The notes: generated from the letters alone by a model not told the origin. 8,590 bases of DNA from Bacteroidota bacterium (GCA_017428585.1 JAFRQN010000232.1:1-8590); one strand, 5' to 3'; positions 1 through 7,063 are shown, numbered from the stretch's first letter. A program made the numbers and translations.

Positions 1-1805
1 ATACCTGTTCGTTTATCAATATGAGAATTATTATTGCAAATATCAATAAGTTTAAGTTTCTCATAGAACTCACCAGCTTGATTACATAATGTAACCAACA
101 ATTCAAGATCTATAGTATTAAGTATTTCTACATCATGAGATTCAATAAATAAAGCACCATAAGTATCAACAAGAGATTTAATTGGAATAGCAATAAATGC
201 ACCGTTTAATAATTGGTTTTCATAATCATTTACACGAATTACATCTGTACGATTAATAATAGCTATATTTTTATTTTCACTAATTACAACACCTAATAAA
301 GAATTATCAATAGGCATATCTGTTTTAAAATACCTTTCATCTGTTTTTTCTACAGATTTATAATTAGTAACTCTGTAGGTTTTTGTCATATCATCATATA
401 TACATACACCGCAAGATGTAAAATTATACATTTGTACCATCATATCAAGAATTGCAGTACATATATTAGGGAATGTACATCCTTTTTCTGCAACTGTTTC
501 AGATAAGTGGTTTATTAATTCAAGAATCTTTTTCGCTGCAAAATCATTGTTTTGTTTATCATAAGATTCCCAAAGAATAGAAATTAAACGTGTAAAACGT
601 CCTAAAAATTCTACAACATCCTTATTATAAGCATCAGGCTCATCAAAATCTGCTGATAATACTGCTATAACTTTATTTTGAACAATAATAGGAACACCAA
701 CAAATGATTTAGTACCAACAGGAGTAGTATAATAAGGAATTATATTTAATTCAGAGTCAGCTTTTATATTTGTAACAATTTCAGGTTTTCCTGATGAAAC
801 TATTCTTGAAAGTACATTATCGCTTAGAGGCAGTTTTTCTTGACGAATATGACCTTCATGTTTTGTTATATAAACATTTAATAATAAATTATTATCTAAA
901 GCCCATACTGTTGCAATAGTATTTGCATTTATAACACTTTTTATAATTAGAAGGAATTTTTTAACAATAAAATTAAATTCATCTATAGAAGTTTTAAACT
1001 CTTTCTTTTCTTCTGCCAAAATTGAATTAGGAAGATCTAACTGGTTAAAAATAGTATCAATAGCACCAGCTTTTGCAGGTTGTTCTATTTGATTTTTCTG
1101 TTCAATATTATCAGCAATAATATTATTATCAGTATTATTTACATCTAAATTATTGTTTTCTTTATTTACTATATCTATTATTAAATCATTTTTATCAGGG
1201 TTGCTGTTTTCAAAATTGCTTTCAATATTATCAAATTTAATATATTCATCTGAAGGACGATTCTTTAATAAATCATTTTCTTTATTATTTTGTACTGCTG
1301 GTTCATCATTTAAGATTTGTATATTATCATTATTAGAGAATGACATAGATGAATTTTGATTAACTGCATCAAAATTTATAGTAAATTCTTTCTGAGAATT
1401 ATCAGTTTTTTGCTGTGATGATGCCTGCATAACTTCATTGCTGTTAGGATTATTAATGATAACAAATCCTTCTTCGCCTTGAAACCCTACAAAATTTTCA
1501 TCCATTTGATTTTCATCAAAATTATCAATTATCGTTCTTTTTGCATGTTCATCATCAATAGTAGTTGTTTTTAATTCAGTAGCAGAAGATACCTTGAAAG
1601 TATTTTGTGATACAGAATAACTATATTTAGTAGCAATATCGCTTATTAAACTAAATAAAGACAAAAGAATTACAAAACCGCTAATTACTTGTATTGGCAG
1701 GATATCTGATTTGATAAAAAAGACAATACCTATAATAAAAACTACAAAAATAAGAATTTGTTTAGGCCCAATTTGCTTTAACAAAAAATTAAAATTTTCC
1801 TTCAT
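1..1805 (-). CDS. Membrane-anchored tandem-GAF signalling protein (3' end cut by window edge)
   Basis: The frame is open from an ATG at 1805 to the left edge: 601 complete codons with no stop, so the C-terminus is missing. Residues about 17-33 and 36-56 are two hydrophobic segments separated by a short KSD turn, which predicts an N-terminal hairpin membrane anchor with the rest in the cytoplasm. Residues about 60-265 are a low-complexity Asn/Asp/Glu-rich linker. Two GAF-like domains follow. The first (about 280-400) has the core TKSFVGVPIIVQNKVIAVLSAD. The second (about 425-585) has GAFIAIPIKSLVDTYGALFIES followed by a terminal helix. The last visible residues, DKRTG at 597-601, resemble the DxLTG opening of a GGDEF domain with Arg in place of Leu, so a diguanylate-cyclase-like output just outside the window is possible but unproven. 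GAF domains bind small ligands or mediate signalling; the ligand here is unknown. The start is supported by a GGAG ribosome-binding site nine bases upstream. No His-kinase or receiver domain is visible. Confidence 0.85.
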   Translation of the reverse strand, partial: MKENFNFLLKQIGPKQILIFVVFIIGIVFFIKSDILPIQVISGFVILLSLFSLISDIATKYSYSVSQNTFKVSSATELKTTTIDDEHAKRTIIDNFDENQMDENFVGFQGEEGFVIINNPNSNEVMQASSQQKTDNSQKEFTINFDAVNQNSSMSFSNNDNIQILNDEPAVQNNKENDLLKNRPSDEYIKFDNIESNFENSNPDKNDLIIDIVNKENNNLDVNNTDNNIIADNIEQKNQIEQPAKAGAIDTIFNQLDLPNSILAEEKKEFKTSIDEFNFIVKKFLLIIKSVINANTIATVWALDNNLLLNVYITKHEGHIRQEKLPLSDNVLSRIVSSGKPEIVTNIKADSELNIIPYYTTPVGTKSFVGVPIIVQNKVIAVLSADFDEPDAYNKDVVEFLGRFTRLISILWESYDKQNNDFAAKKILELINHLSETVAEKGCTFPNICTAILDMMVQMYNFTSCGVCIYDDMTKTYRVTNYKSVEKTDERYFKTDMPIDNSLLGVVISENKNIAIINRTDVIRVNDYENQLLNGAFIAIPIKSLVDTYGALFIESHDVEILNTIDLELLVTLCNQAGEFYEKLKLIDICNNNSHIDKRTG

Positions 1806-1814
1806 TTTATGCTG

Positions 1815-1818
1815 CTCC
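1815..1818 (-). promoter_or_regulatory. Ribosome-binding site of the GAF protein
   Basis: On the minus strand, GGAG lies nine bases before the ATG at 1805. It sits in the same TGGAGCA context as the ribosome-binding site of the glycosyltransferase gene. It supports the chosen start. Confidence 0.6.
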
Positions 1819-1852
1819 AATTTTAAGAAAAGAAAGATGTAATAACATCCAT

Positions 1853-1863
1853 TTACAAATATA
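1853..1863 (-). promoter_or_regulatory. Candidate Bacteroidota-type -7 promoter element for the GAF gene
   Basis: The minus strand reads TATATTTGTAA, which contains TATATTTG, a full match to the Bacteroidota -7 consensus TAnnTTTG. The same 11 bases occur before moxR at 7099-7109. The element ends about 50 bases before the ATG, leaving room for a leader of about 45 bases. No clear TTTG -33 box is seen 19-21 bases upstream, so this is a partial match in A+T-rich DNA. Confidence 0.35.
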
Positions 1864-1880
1864 ATAAAAATTATATAAAA

Positions 1881-1903
1881 TTTAATAAAAAAGTTTTATT
1901 AAA
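1881..1903 (-). terminator. A+T palindrome after the glycosyltransferase gene, possible weak terminator or operator
   Basis: Perfect 10-base inverted arms (1881-1890 and 1894-1903) surround a three-base loop. The arms contain only A and T. On the minus strand the palindrome lies 30 bases past the glycosyltransferase stop and is followed by a T-rich tract, as in a weak intrinsic terminator. It also lies about 18 bases upstream of the candidate -7 element of the GAF gene, so a protein-binding operator is an alternative. In sequence this A+T-rich, chance is a real possibility. Confidence 0.3.
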
Positions 1904-1932
1904 CAATATAAATATGATAAATACATTAATAT

Positions 1933-2664
1933 TTATCTAATCGCTTCCCACTCTTTAGATACTGATTTATTCTTAAAAATTACATATAACGAATTTAACG
2001 TCCAGTACCATAACGTTTTCAAATATCCATATTTTCTGAAACGTCTCGGCGATTCTTTTATAACTATTTTTGTTGAATATAAAATTTTATGATGATGTTT
2101 AGTTATTCTTCTATATAAATCAAAATCTTCCCCGCCAACTAATTTAGAATTATAGCCATTAACCTCATCAAAAACATTCCATCGTACAATTTGACATTCG
2201 CCGCGTCCCATGCCTACTCCTATGAAATTCAGAAATCTTACATAGTTATTATGCAATAGATAAAAAATCTTGTCTCTTAATAATACTTCATTTTCAAAAG
2301 CAGTAACTTTGCATGCAACAGCTCCATATTTCTTTCCATTAACTCGCCAATCTTCAATAAAATTAAAGAAATCTATTATATTTTTTGGCATACAATCAGC
2401 ATTAAGAAAAACAAGTACTTCCCCTTCAGCAGCCTTTGCCCCATCGTTGCGTCCTTCTGCTATTGTTTGTCTTTCTTCTTTGGTTTTAACTACTAACTTA
2501 TCTACATATTTTTTTGCTATACTAATTGTAGCATCAGTACTTCCACCATCACTGACAATTAACTCAAAATTATATTTTTGTTTTAATTCATAGGTAAATT
2601 CTTTTAAAAGCTGTTCCAACAGATTTTCTTCAAAATAAGTTGGAATAATTAAGCTAATATTCAT
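1933..2664 (-). CDS. Family 2 glycosyltransferase (GT-A fold)
   Basis: This 243-residue protein has the hallmarks of a GT2 enzyme, which transfers a sugar from a nucleotide-sugar donor to an acceptor. The N-terminus is ISLIIPTYFEE. It is followed by VSDGGSTDAT (about residues 37-46), the GRNDGAKAA segment (about 71-79) and LNADC (about 87-91), which stands in the place of the DxD metal/nucleotide site. GGEDFDLYRRI (about 177-187) carries the acidic ED motif of the catalytic base region. A hydrophobic aromatic stretch (about 214-230, YLKTLWYWTLNSLYVIF) near the C-terminus could attach it to the inner face of the membrane. Two adjacent ATGs exist (2667 and 2664). I chose the second because GGAG is then five bases away instead of two. 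The gene starts 38 bases after mutS2 and may share its transcript. Donor and acceptor cannot be told from the sequence; the closest family type I recognise is the small stand-alone GT2 enzymes of polysaccharide or lipid glycan synthesis. Confidence 0.9.
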   Translation of the reverse strand: MNISLIIPTYFEENLLEQLLKEFTYELKQKYNFELIVSDGGSTDATISIAKKYVDKLVVKTKEERQTIAEGRNDGAKAAEGEVLVFLNADCMPKNIIDFFNFIEDWRVNGKKYGAVACKVTAFENEVLLRDKIFYLLHNNYVRFLNFIGVGMGRGECQIVRWNVFDEVNGYNSKLVGGEDFDLYRRITKHHHKILYSTKIVIKESPRRFRKYGYLKTLWYWTLNSLYVIFKNKSVSKEWEAIR

Positions 2665-2669
2665 CATTG

Positions 2670-2673
2670 CTCC
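2670..2673 (-). promoter_or_regulatory. Ribosome-binding site that decides the glycosyltransferase start
   Basis: On the minus strand GGAG is followed by CA and then two tandem ATGs. The spacing is two bases to the first ATG and five to the second, so the second (2664) is the likelier start. The effect on the protein is one residue. Confidence 0.55.
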
Positions 2674-2702
2674 ATTAAAATTATAACAGCATCAAACTGC
2701 AA

Positions 2703-3131
2703 TTAAAAATATACAACAGTAACTCCTGCACCGCCTTCAACTAATTCTCCTAATCTAAAAGACTTAATTTCCTTTACTTCACTTAAATATTCATGAATTG
2801 AACTTCTTAATGCACCAGTTCCTTTGCCATGAATAATAGTTATATAACCAACATTAGTAAGTATTGCTTCTGATATAAATTTATCCAAACTTTTCAATGC
2901 TTCGTCAACTCTCATTCCTCTTAAATCTATTTTTGTTTGTACATCAAGTTTTAAATAATCAACAACGTTGGTACTATGTTTTTTAGAAGTATTTTTTACA
3001 AAATCTGCTTTATCTTTGAAATATAATTGATCAAATTTCAGCCTAAATTTTAGTCCATTAAAATCAACTAAAGCAGTTTGATTTTGATTATTAGCTTCTA
3101 ACACTTCTCCTATTTGGCTTCCATCAATCAA
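2703..3131 (-). CDS. mutS2: MutS2 C-terminal part: KOW-like and Smr domains, out of frame with the rest
   Basis: This frame encodes the missing end of the MutS2 protein directly upstream. The similarity does not begin at the nominal TTG start at 3131. The frame is open up to 3224 and reads on with an acidic/basic helix and then ITLNAGDIVGL, the usual opening of the SH3/KOW-like domain, so 3131 lies inside the domain and is unlikely to be a real start. Counted from 3131, residues about 1-36 finish the KOW-like domain. Residues about 67-142 are the Smr domain with IDLRG (68-72), HGKGTGALR (101-109) and a GGAGVTVV end. The DLR and HGKG motifs, linked to nuclease activity in other Smr domains, are intact. 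Adding one base in the 3222-3226 tract gives one continuous 798-residue protein, close to the usual MutS2 length of about 780-800. This is therefore the second half of a frameshifted or recoded gene rather than an independent Smr gene. Confidence 0.85.
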   Translation of the reverse strand: MIDGSQIGEVLEANNQNQTALVDFNGLKFRLKFDQLYFKDKADFVKNTSKKHSTNVVDYLKLDVQTKIDLRGMRVDEALKSLDKFISEAILTNVGYITIIHGKGTGALRSSIHEYLSEVKEIKSFRLGELVEGGAGVTVVYF

Positions 3132-3205
3132 CCCTACAATATCACCTGCATTAAGAGTAATTACTTTATCTACATTCTTTGCCTTTTTATCTATATTTAT
3201 TTTTT

Positions 3206-5098
3206 CTATTTCTTCTTCAAATTTTTAGATTTCTTGTTAAATTCTTCTTTAATATCGTTTATATTCCTATTTTGATTTTTTATTTCCTTTATTGTATTTT
3301 TTACTAAAGCATTAGCATTTTGAACAATAGAATAAGCTTCAAGTTTTGCATTAGCAATTATTTCAACTTTTCTATTTTTTAATTCTTTTTCTCGTGTTTC
3401 TAAAGAAATCTTTAATTCATTGCATTTAGATTTTTCAATATTAAGCTGTCTTAATAATTCAGCCGTTTCTTGTTTATATCTTTGCAAAATAGCAATGCTG
3501 TTTTCTAATTCTTTTTGCTTATCGCCTAAATAATTATTAGCTCTTTTTAATACATTAGCATCTATACCGATATTTTTTGCCAAGAAAAATGCGTATGAAT
3601 TTCCTGGTATTCCAGACAAGAAATGATATGTAGGCTTTAATGCAGCTTCATTAAATTCCAAAGAAGCATTTTCGATAACTTCCCTATTTAATGCATAGGT
3701 TTTTAATGAAGATTGATGTGTTGTAGCAATAAAGAATAAATTTAGTTCTATAAATGTATCCAATATACCTGATGCTAAAGCTGCACCTTCTTGAGGATCA
3801 GTACCAGAACCTATTTCATCAACCAATACCAATGATTTAGCATCAGCAACATCTAATATTTGTTTTAACTTTATCAACTGAGAACTAAATGTACTCAAAT
3901 CATTTTCTATTGATTGATGATCACCGATAGCAGAATAAACATTTCTATAATTAGTATGTACTTCTCCTATAGTAAAAAATCCGCTTAAAGCTAATAAGAT
4001 ATTTAATCCTATACTTTTTAAAGCAACAGTTTTTCCGCCAGCGTTTGGACCTGAAATAAGATGCCCACGCTTATTTTCTATAAACTCAATAGAAAGCGGT
4101 ACTACATTTTTCTTGCCTTTTGAATGTACTAATAATGGATGATATATTTTCTTTAGATGTATTTCATTTGTATCTGAAATTACAGGTTTTACTGCTCCAA
4201 ATTCCAAAGCATAGACCGCTCTTGCATACAAAGCATCTAAATGTCCTATTATATCATAAGTTTCAAGTAAAATAGCAGAATATCTAGCAACTTCCTTAGT
4301 TAATCCTTTTAGAATATTATATATTTCTCTTTGTTCTTCTACCTTTAAGAATGATATTTCATTATTCATTTCCACTATCTCTGTCGGTTCAATAAAAACA
4401 GTTGCACCAGTTTGAGATACGCTATGAATAATGCCACTTAAATGTCTTTTATGTTCTGATCTTATAGGAAGAACAAAACGTCCATCACGTACAGTATAAA
4501 ATTCTTCTTGAGTAAAATTCTCTTCAGAGAATTGTTTTACAATTTTATCCATTCGATAACGCAGACGATTGGATTTATCAATAATTTCATTTCGAATTTT
4601 CAATAATTCTTTTGTTGCGTTATCTTTTACTTCGCCATTATCATCTACAGCATCGGTTATATGTTTTCTTAAAGCAGGTTCATTAAAGATATTAAATAAT
4701 TCTTCGTTTAATAATGGACATTTTTCTTTACGATGTTCCAAAAAGAGTTTTAATTGTCTTGCAACTCTAATAACATCAGCTATTGAAAGCAATTCACCTG
4801 TATTAAGAATAGCATTTTCTATTCTTGATTTATATAAAATAGGTCTAATATCATTTATATTTTCTACTGGCAGTTCTTCGTCAGAAATCAATAAGTTTGT
4901 AAATTCGTCAATTTGAGATAATTCATGCGTCAACCATTTTATATCATCTATTGGACGAGCATTTAATATTAGTTCTTTCCCTTTTTCTGTTAAACATTTT
5001 TTTGAAATGAAATCCAATACATTAAAAAATTCTAATTCTTTTAATGTTTCATCTTGTGTTTTCTTTTCTAATTCAGCAAAGTCTATTTTTTTATTCAT
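3206..5098 (-). CDS. mutS2: MutS2 N-terminal part: core, ATPase and coiled coil (frameshifted gene)
   Basis: MutS2 is a MutS-like ABC ATPase without the mismatch-recognition domain. In other bacteria it suppresses recombination or splits collided ribosomes. The 630 visible residues contain the core/lever region (about 18-330), Walker A GPNAGGKT (350-357), DLSTFSS (400-406) as the signature loop, and Walker B LVLVDE (423-428) followed by GSGTDPQEGAA. The switch histidine is in TTHQSSLKTYA, and SGIPGNSYAFFLAKNIG (495-511) is also present. A long charged coiled coil runs from about 525 to the end. All ATPase motifs are intact. The frame then stops at a TAG (3206-3208) just after a short A-tract, before the KOW-like and Smr domains, which follow in the -1 frame. 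The ATG at 5098 has no clear Shine-Dalgarno site, and family-like sequence begins near residue 18. The gene begins 32 bases after the lipoprotein stop, so cotranscription is likely. As written, the product would lack the Smr domain. Confidence 0.92.
   Translation of the reverse strand: MNKKIDFAELEKKTQDETLKELEFFNVLDFISKKCLTEKGKELILNARPIDDIKWLTHELSQIDEFTNLLISDEELPVENINDIRPILYKSRIENAILNTGELLSIADVIRVARQLKLFLEHRKEKCPLLNEELFNIFNEPALRKHITDAVDDNGEVKDNATKELLKIRNEIIDKSNRLRYRMDKIVKQFSEENFTQEEFYTVRDGRFVLPIRSEHKRHLSGIIHSVSQTGATVFIEPTEIVEMNNEISFLKVEEQREIYNILKGLTKEVARYSAILLETYDIIGHLDALYARAVYALEFGAVKPVISDTNEIHLKKIYHPLLVHSKGKKNVVPLSIEFIENKRGHLISGPNAGGKTVALKSIGLNILLALSGFFTIGEVHTNYRNVYSAIGDHQSIENDLSTFSSQLIKLKQILDVADAKSLVLVDEIGSGTDPQEGAALASGILDTFIELNLFFIATTHQSSLKTYALNREVIENASLEFNEAALKPTYHFLSGIPGNSYAFFLAKNIGIDANVLKRANNYLGDKQKELENSIAILQRYKQETAELLRQLNIEKSKCNELKISLETREKELKNRKVEIIANAKLEAYSIVQNANALVKNTIKEIKNQNRNINDIKEEFNKKSKNLKKK
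3218..3224 (-). other. Frameshift point in mutS2, matching an X XXY YYZ slippery heptamer
   Basis: On the minus strand the zero frame reads TCT AAA AAT TTG. The last seven bases, A AAT TTG, fit the -1 slippage pattern X XXY YYZ in the correct phase. A one-base backward slip leads directly into GAA GAA GAA and then the KOW-like/Smr frame. Inserting one A in the A5 tract (3222-3226) has the same effect and gives ...SKKFEEEIEK. I see no convincing downstream hairpin, and no strong Shine-Dalgarno-like stimulator 10-14 bases upstream. The site marks the break with certainty; recoding is only a hypothesis. Confidence 0.6.
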
Positions 5099-5130
5099 TT
5101 AGTATGATATTATAGTATCAAAAAAACTAA

Positions 5131-5988
5131 TTAAAATTTAAGATAAAATGGAAATTTATAGTCATAAGGAATAGATGATGGAATAAAGAGCCAAGCATAA
5201 TAAATACCTTCTTTTAATTCAGGCAGATTATAAGATGACGAAACAACTTTTGCTTTTGGATTATCATCATCTTCGTCATCACTATCTTTTTTTTGATTTG
5301 GATAGTACATTTCCATATATTTTTTATTCCAAAATAAACTTGTTTTATAAGACTCGCCTATTTTTTCTGGACGAACAGGAGAAATAAGTTGGAATAAAGT
5401 TTTCCCTGGAGGAGTTTGCCAGATTATACCATTATCTTCAGCAGTTATAACTAAATCAATCATATTTGAAGAACGGGTAGTAGCCTCTCTATTACGCAAT
5501 CTTAATGTATATACATCTATATTAACACCCTCTACAATTTCGTACACATCAGGAAAGAATAATATATCATGTTCATCATCCTTTATTTCAATGTCTTTGT
5601 TTATTTTAGCTGACAAGCACGATGCTAATACTTTTACATTTGCTGCATTTTTAATTTTATTTTTAAGTATAATATAATAAGATATTGCAAATTCAATAGA
5701 ATCTTTACTCTTAGGAACTCTTGTAACCAAACAATCATTTATATCTATATTTACCTTATAACTATCACAAAACACATCTATTTTAGTATTTTCCAATAAT
5801 TCAAACAGATTTTCATTTTTTACTGTGCCATTGCAGACAAACAACAACTTATCCATTTCATCTGTCTTATATACTTCAAAATTTAGTACCTGATCATTGA
5901 AATAATACAATTTATTTGAACAAGAATCCAAACAAAATAGAATAAAAAAACAACCGAAAATAAAGAAAGCTAAATTATATTTTTTCAT
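5131..5988 (-). CDS. Lipoprotein of unknown function, possibly with a BsuPI-like beta domain
   Basis: I do not recognise this 285-residue protein as a named family. It begins MKKYN, followed by a strongly hydrophobic segment and LDSC (Cys about residue 23). This fits a lipoprotein signal peptide with a relaxed lipobox, predicting a mature protein anchored on the periplasmic side of a membrane. The ATG at 5994 would add only MY; I preferred 5988 because MKK is the typical signal-peptide start, and neither has a good Shine-Dalgarno site. The mature part is rich in alternating hydrophobic residues, suggesting beta structure. Residues from about 155 (LRLRNREATTRSSNMIDLVI, then GIIWQTPPGKTLFQ, a GESYKTSLFWN segment and LKEGIYYAWLF) recall the BsuPI-type fold pattern: a strand, D-x-x-G-x-x-W, then P-x-G-x-Y. 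That is a weak inference. A short acidic run, DSDDEDDD, lies at about 240. It sits between moxR (94 bases upstream) and mutS2 (32 bases downstream). Confidence 0.75.
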   Translation of the reverse strand: MKKYNLAFFIFGCFFILFCLDSCSNKLYYFNDQVLNFEVYKTDEMDKLLFVCNGTVKNENLFELLENTKIDVFCDSYKVNIDINDCLVTRVPKSKDSIEFAISYYIILKNKIKNAANVKVLASCLSAKINKDIEIKDDEHDILFFPDVYEIVEGVNIDVYTLRLRNREATTRSSNMIDLVITAEDNGIIWQTPPGKTLFQLISPVRPEKIGESYKTSLFWNKKYMEMYYPNQKKDSDDEDDDNPKAKVVSSSYNLPELKEGIYYAWLFIPSSIPYDYKFPFYLKF

Positions 5989-6015
5989 ATACATATATCA
6001 TATTTATCTACACAT

Positions 6016-6053
6016 AAAAAAAATAACAGAAATTAACTGCCTACAAAATTTCT
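6016..6053 (-). terminator. Weak terminator-like hairpin after moxR
   Basis: Seven-base inverted arms AGAAATT (6028-6034) and AATTTCT (6047-6053) surround a 12-base loop. On the minus strand the hairpin is followed, after a few bases, by eight T residues (6016-6023). It lies 36-73 bases past the moxR stop and ends about 28 bases before the lipoprotein start. The stem is short and A+T-rich, so termination would be partial at best. If it works, it separates moxR from the lipoprotein gene. Confidence 0.35.
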
Positions 6054-6088
6054 TGTTTTTTAATATAAAAATATAAATAATATAAAAA

Positions 6089-7063
6089 TTACATAAGAAT
6101 TTTTTTGATTATATCAGCAGTAGTAATATTTTCTGCTTCTGCATTGAAATTAGCAACAATTCTATGTCTTAAAACAGGAATAGCAACATCCTTTATATCA
6201 TCTATACTTGGAGAAAAACGTCCTTCGATAGCAGCTTTTGACTTAGCGCCCAATATAAGATATTGAGAAGCACGAGGACCTGCACCATAGCTGATATATT
6301 TTTTTACATAATCACTATTATTATCATCATTAGGACGTGTAGCACGAACTAAATTTACAGCATATTCTATCACATTATCAGCAACAGGGATTTGTCTGAC
6401 AAGATTTTGAAATTCTATTATTTTTTCAAAACTAAGAACGCTTTTAATATCTGGAACATAATGTGCTGTTGTTGATTTAACAATAGTAACTTCTTCTGCA
6501 GCAGAAGGATAATCCAGCCAAATATTAAACATAAACCTATCCAATTGAGCTTCTGGCAAAGGATAAGTTCCTTCTTGTTCAATAGGATTTTGAGTAGCTA
6601 AAACAAAGAAAGGTTCTTCTAATTTATAAGTATTCCCTGCAGCTGTTACCTCGTGTTCTTCCATTGCCTGCAATAGAGCTGACTGTGTTTTTGGAGGTGT
6701 ACGGTTTATTTCGTCAGCCAGTATTATATTAGCAAATACAGGACCTGGTATAAATCTAAATACTTTTTTGCCCGTTGAAATATTTTCTTCGATTACCTCG
6801 GTACCGCTAATATCGCCCGGCATCAAATCTGGCGTAAATTGAATACGATTGAATTTTAAGTCTAAAGACTTTGCCAAGGTTCTAATAAGCAAAGTTTTAG
6901 CTAAACCAGGAACACCAATTAATAAACAATGACCACCTGCAAAAAGTGCTATCAATAATTGATCTATAATATTAGTCTGTCCAACAATAGCTTTTGACAA
7001 TTCAGATTTTATATCTCGTATTGCTGAACTAAGTTCTCTTATTTTTTCTTGATCTGTTGACAT
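6089..7063 (-). CDS. MoxR-family AAA+ ATPase
   Basis: This 324-residue protein is a full-length MoxR-type AAA+ ATPase, a chaperone-like enzyme that remodels or activates partner proteins, often with VWA-domain and DUF58 proteins. Visible motifs are Walker A GVPGLAKT (50-57), the FTPDLMPGDISG segment (76-87), Walker B ILADEINR (114-121) and sensor 1 ATQNP (156-160). The arginine finger is in EAQLDRF (Arg 176) and sensor 2 in GAGPRASQ (Arg 264). All catalytic residues are present. The C-terminal lid ends in the usual VLRHRI...NFNAEAE segment. The ATG at 7063 has no Shine-Dalgarno site, but it fits the family's N-terminus and lies 36 bases after a candidate promoter element. No DUF58 or VWA gene follows; the next gene encodes a lipoprotein. 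The gene is therefore separated from its usual partners within this window. Confidence 0.95.
   Translation of the reverse strand: MSTDQEKIRELSSAIRDIKSELSKAIVGQTNIIDQLLIALFAGGHCLLIGVPGLAKTLLIRTLAKSLDLKFNRIQFTPDLMPGDISGTEVIEENISTGKKVFRFIPGPVFANIILADEINRTPPKTQSALLQAMEEHEVTAAGNTYKLEEPFFVLATQNPIEQEGTYPLPEAQLDRFMFNIWLDYPSAAEEVTIVKSTTAHYVPDIKSVLSFEKIIEFQNLVRQIPVADNVIEYAVNLVRATRPNDDNNSDYVKKYISYGAGPRASQYLILGAKSKAAIEGRFSPSIDDIKDVAIPVLRHRIVANFNAEAENITTADIIKKILM

Noticed and set aside
1153..1359. Plus-strand open frame of 68 codons inside the GAF gene
   Set aside because: It lies antisense to the low-complexity linker of a continuous minus-strand gene. Its Ser/Leu/Phe-rich product mirrors the Asn/Asp/Glu-rich coding strand, and it has no ribosome-binding site.
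2270..2593. Plus-strand open frame of 107 codons
   Set aside because: It is fully antisense to the glycosyltransferase, whose motifs are clear. The product has low-complexity Ser/Leu composition and no recognisable domain.
3129..3131. TTG at 3131 as the genuine start of an independent Smr-domain gene
   Set aside because: The frame continues upstream with ITLNAGDIVG, which is conserved MutS2 sequence, so the TTG is within a domain. A frameshifted single gene explains the data better.
4569..4916. Plus-strand open frame of 115 codons
   Set aside because: It is antisense to the MutS2 core region, with no domain and no start signal; a shadow of the real gene.
5109..5114. TATAAT before mutS2 as a sigma-70-type -10 box
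   Set aside because: It lies only about ten bases before the ATG, overlaps the expected ribosome-binding region and has no -35 box. The 32-base gap to the lipoprotein suggests cotranscription.
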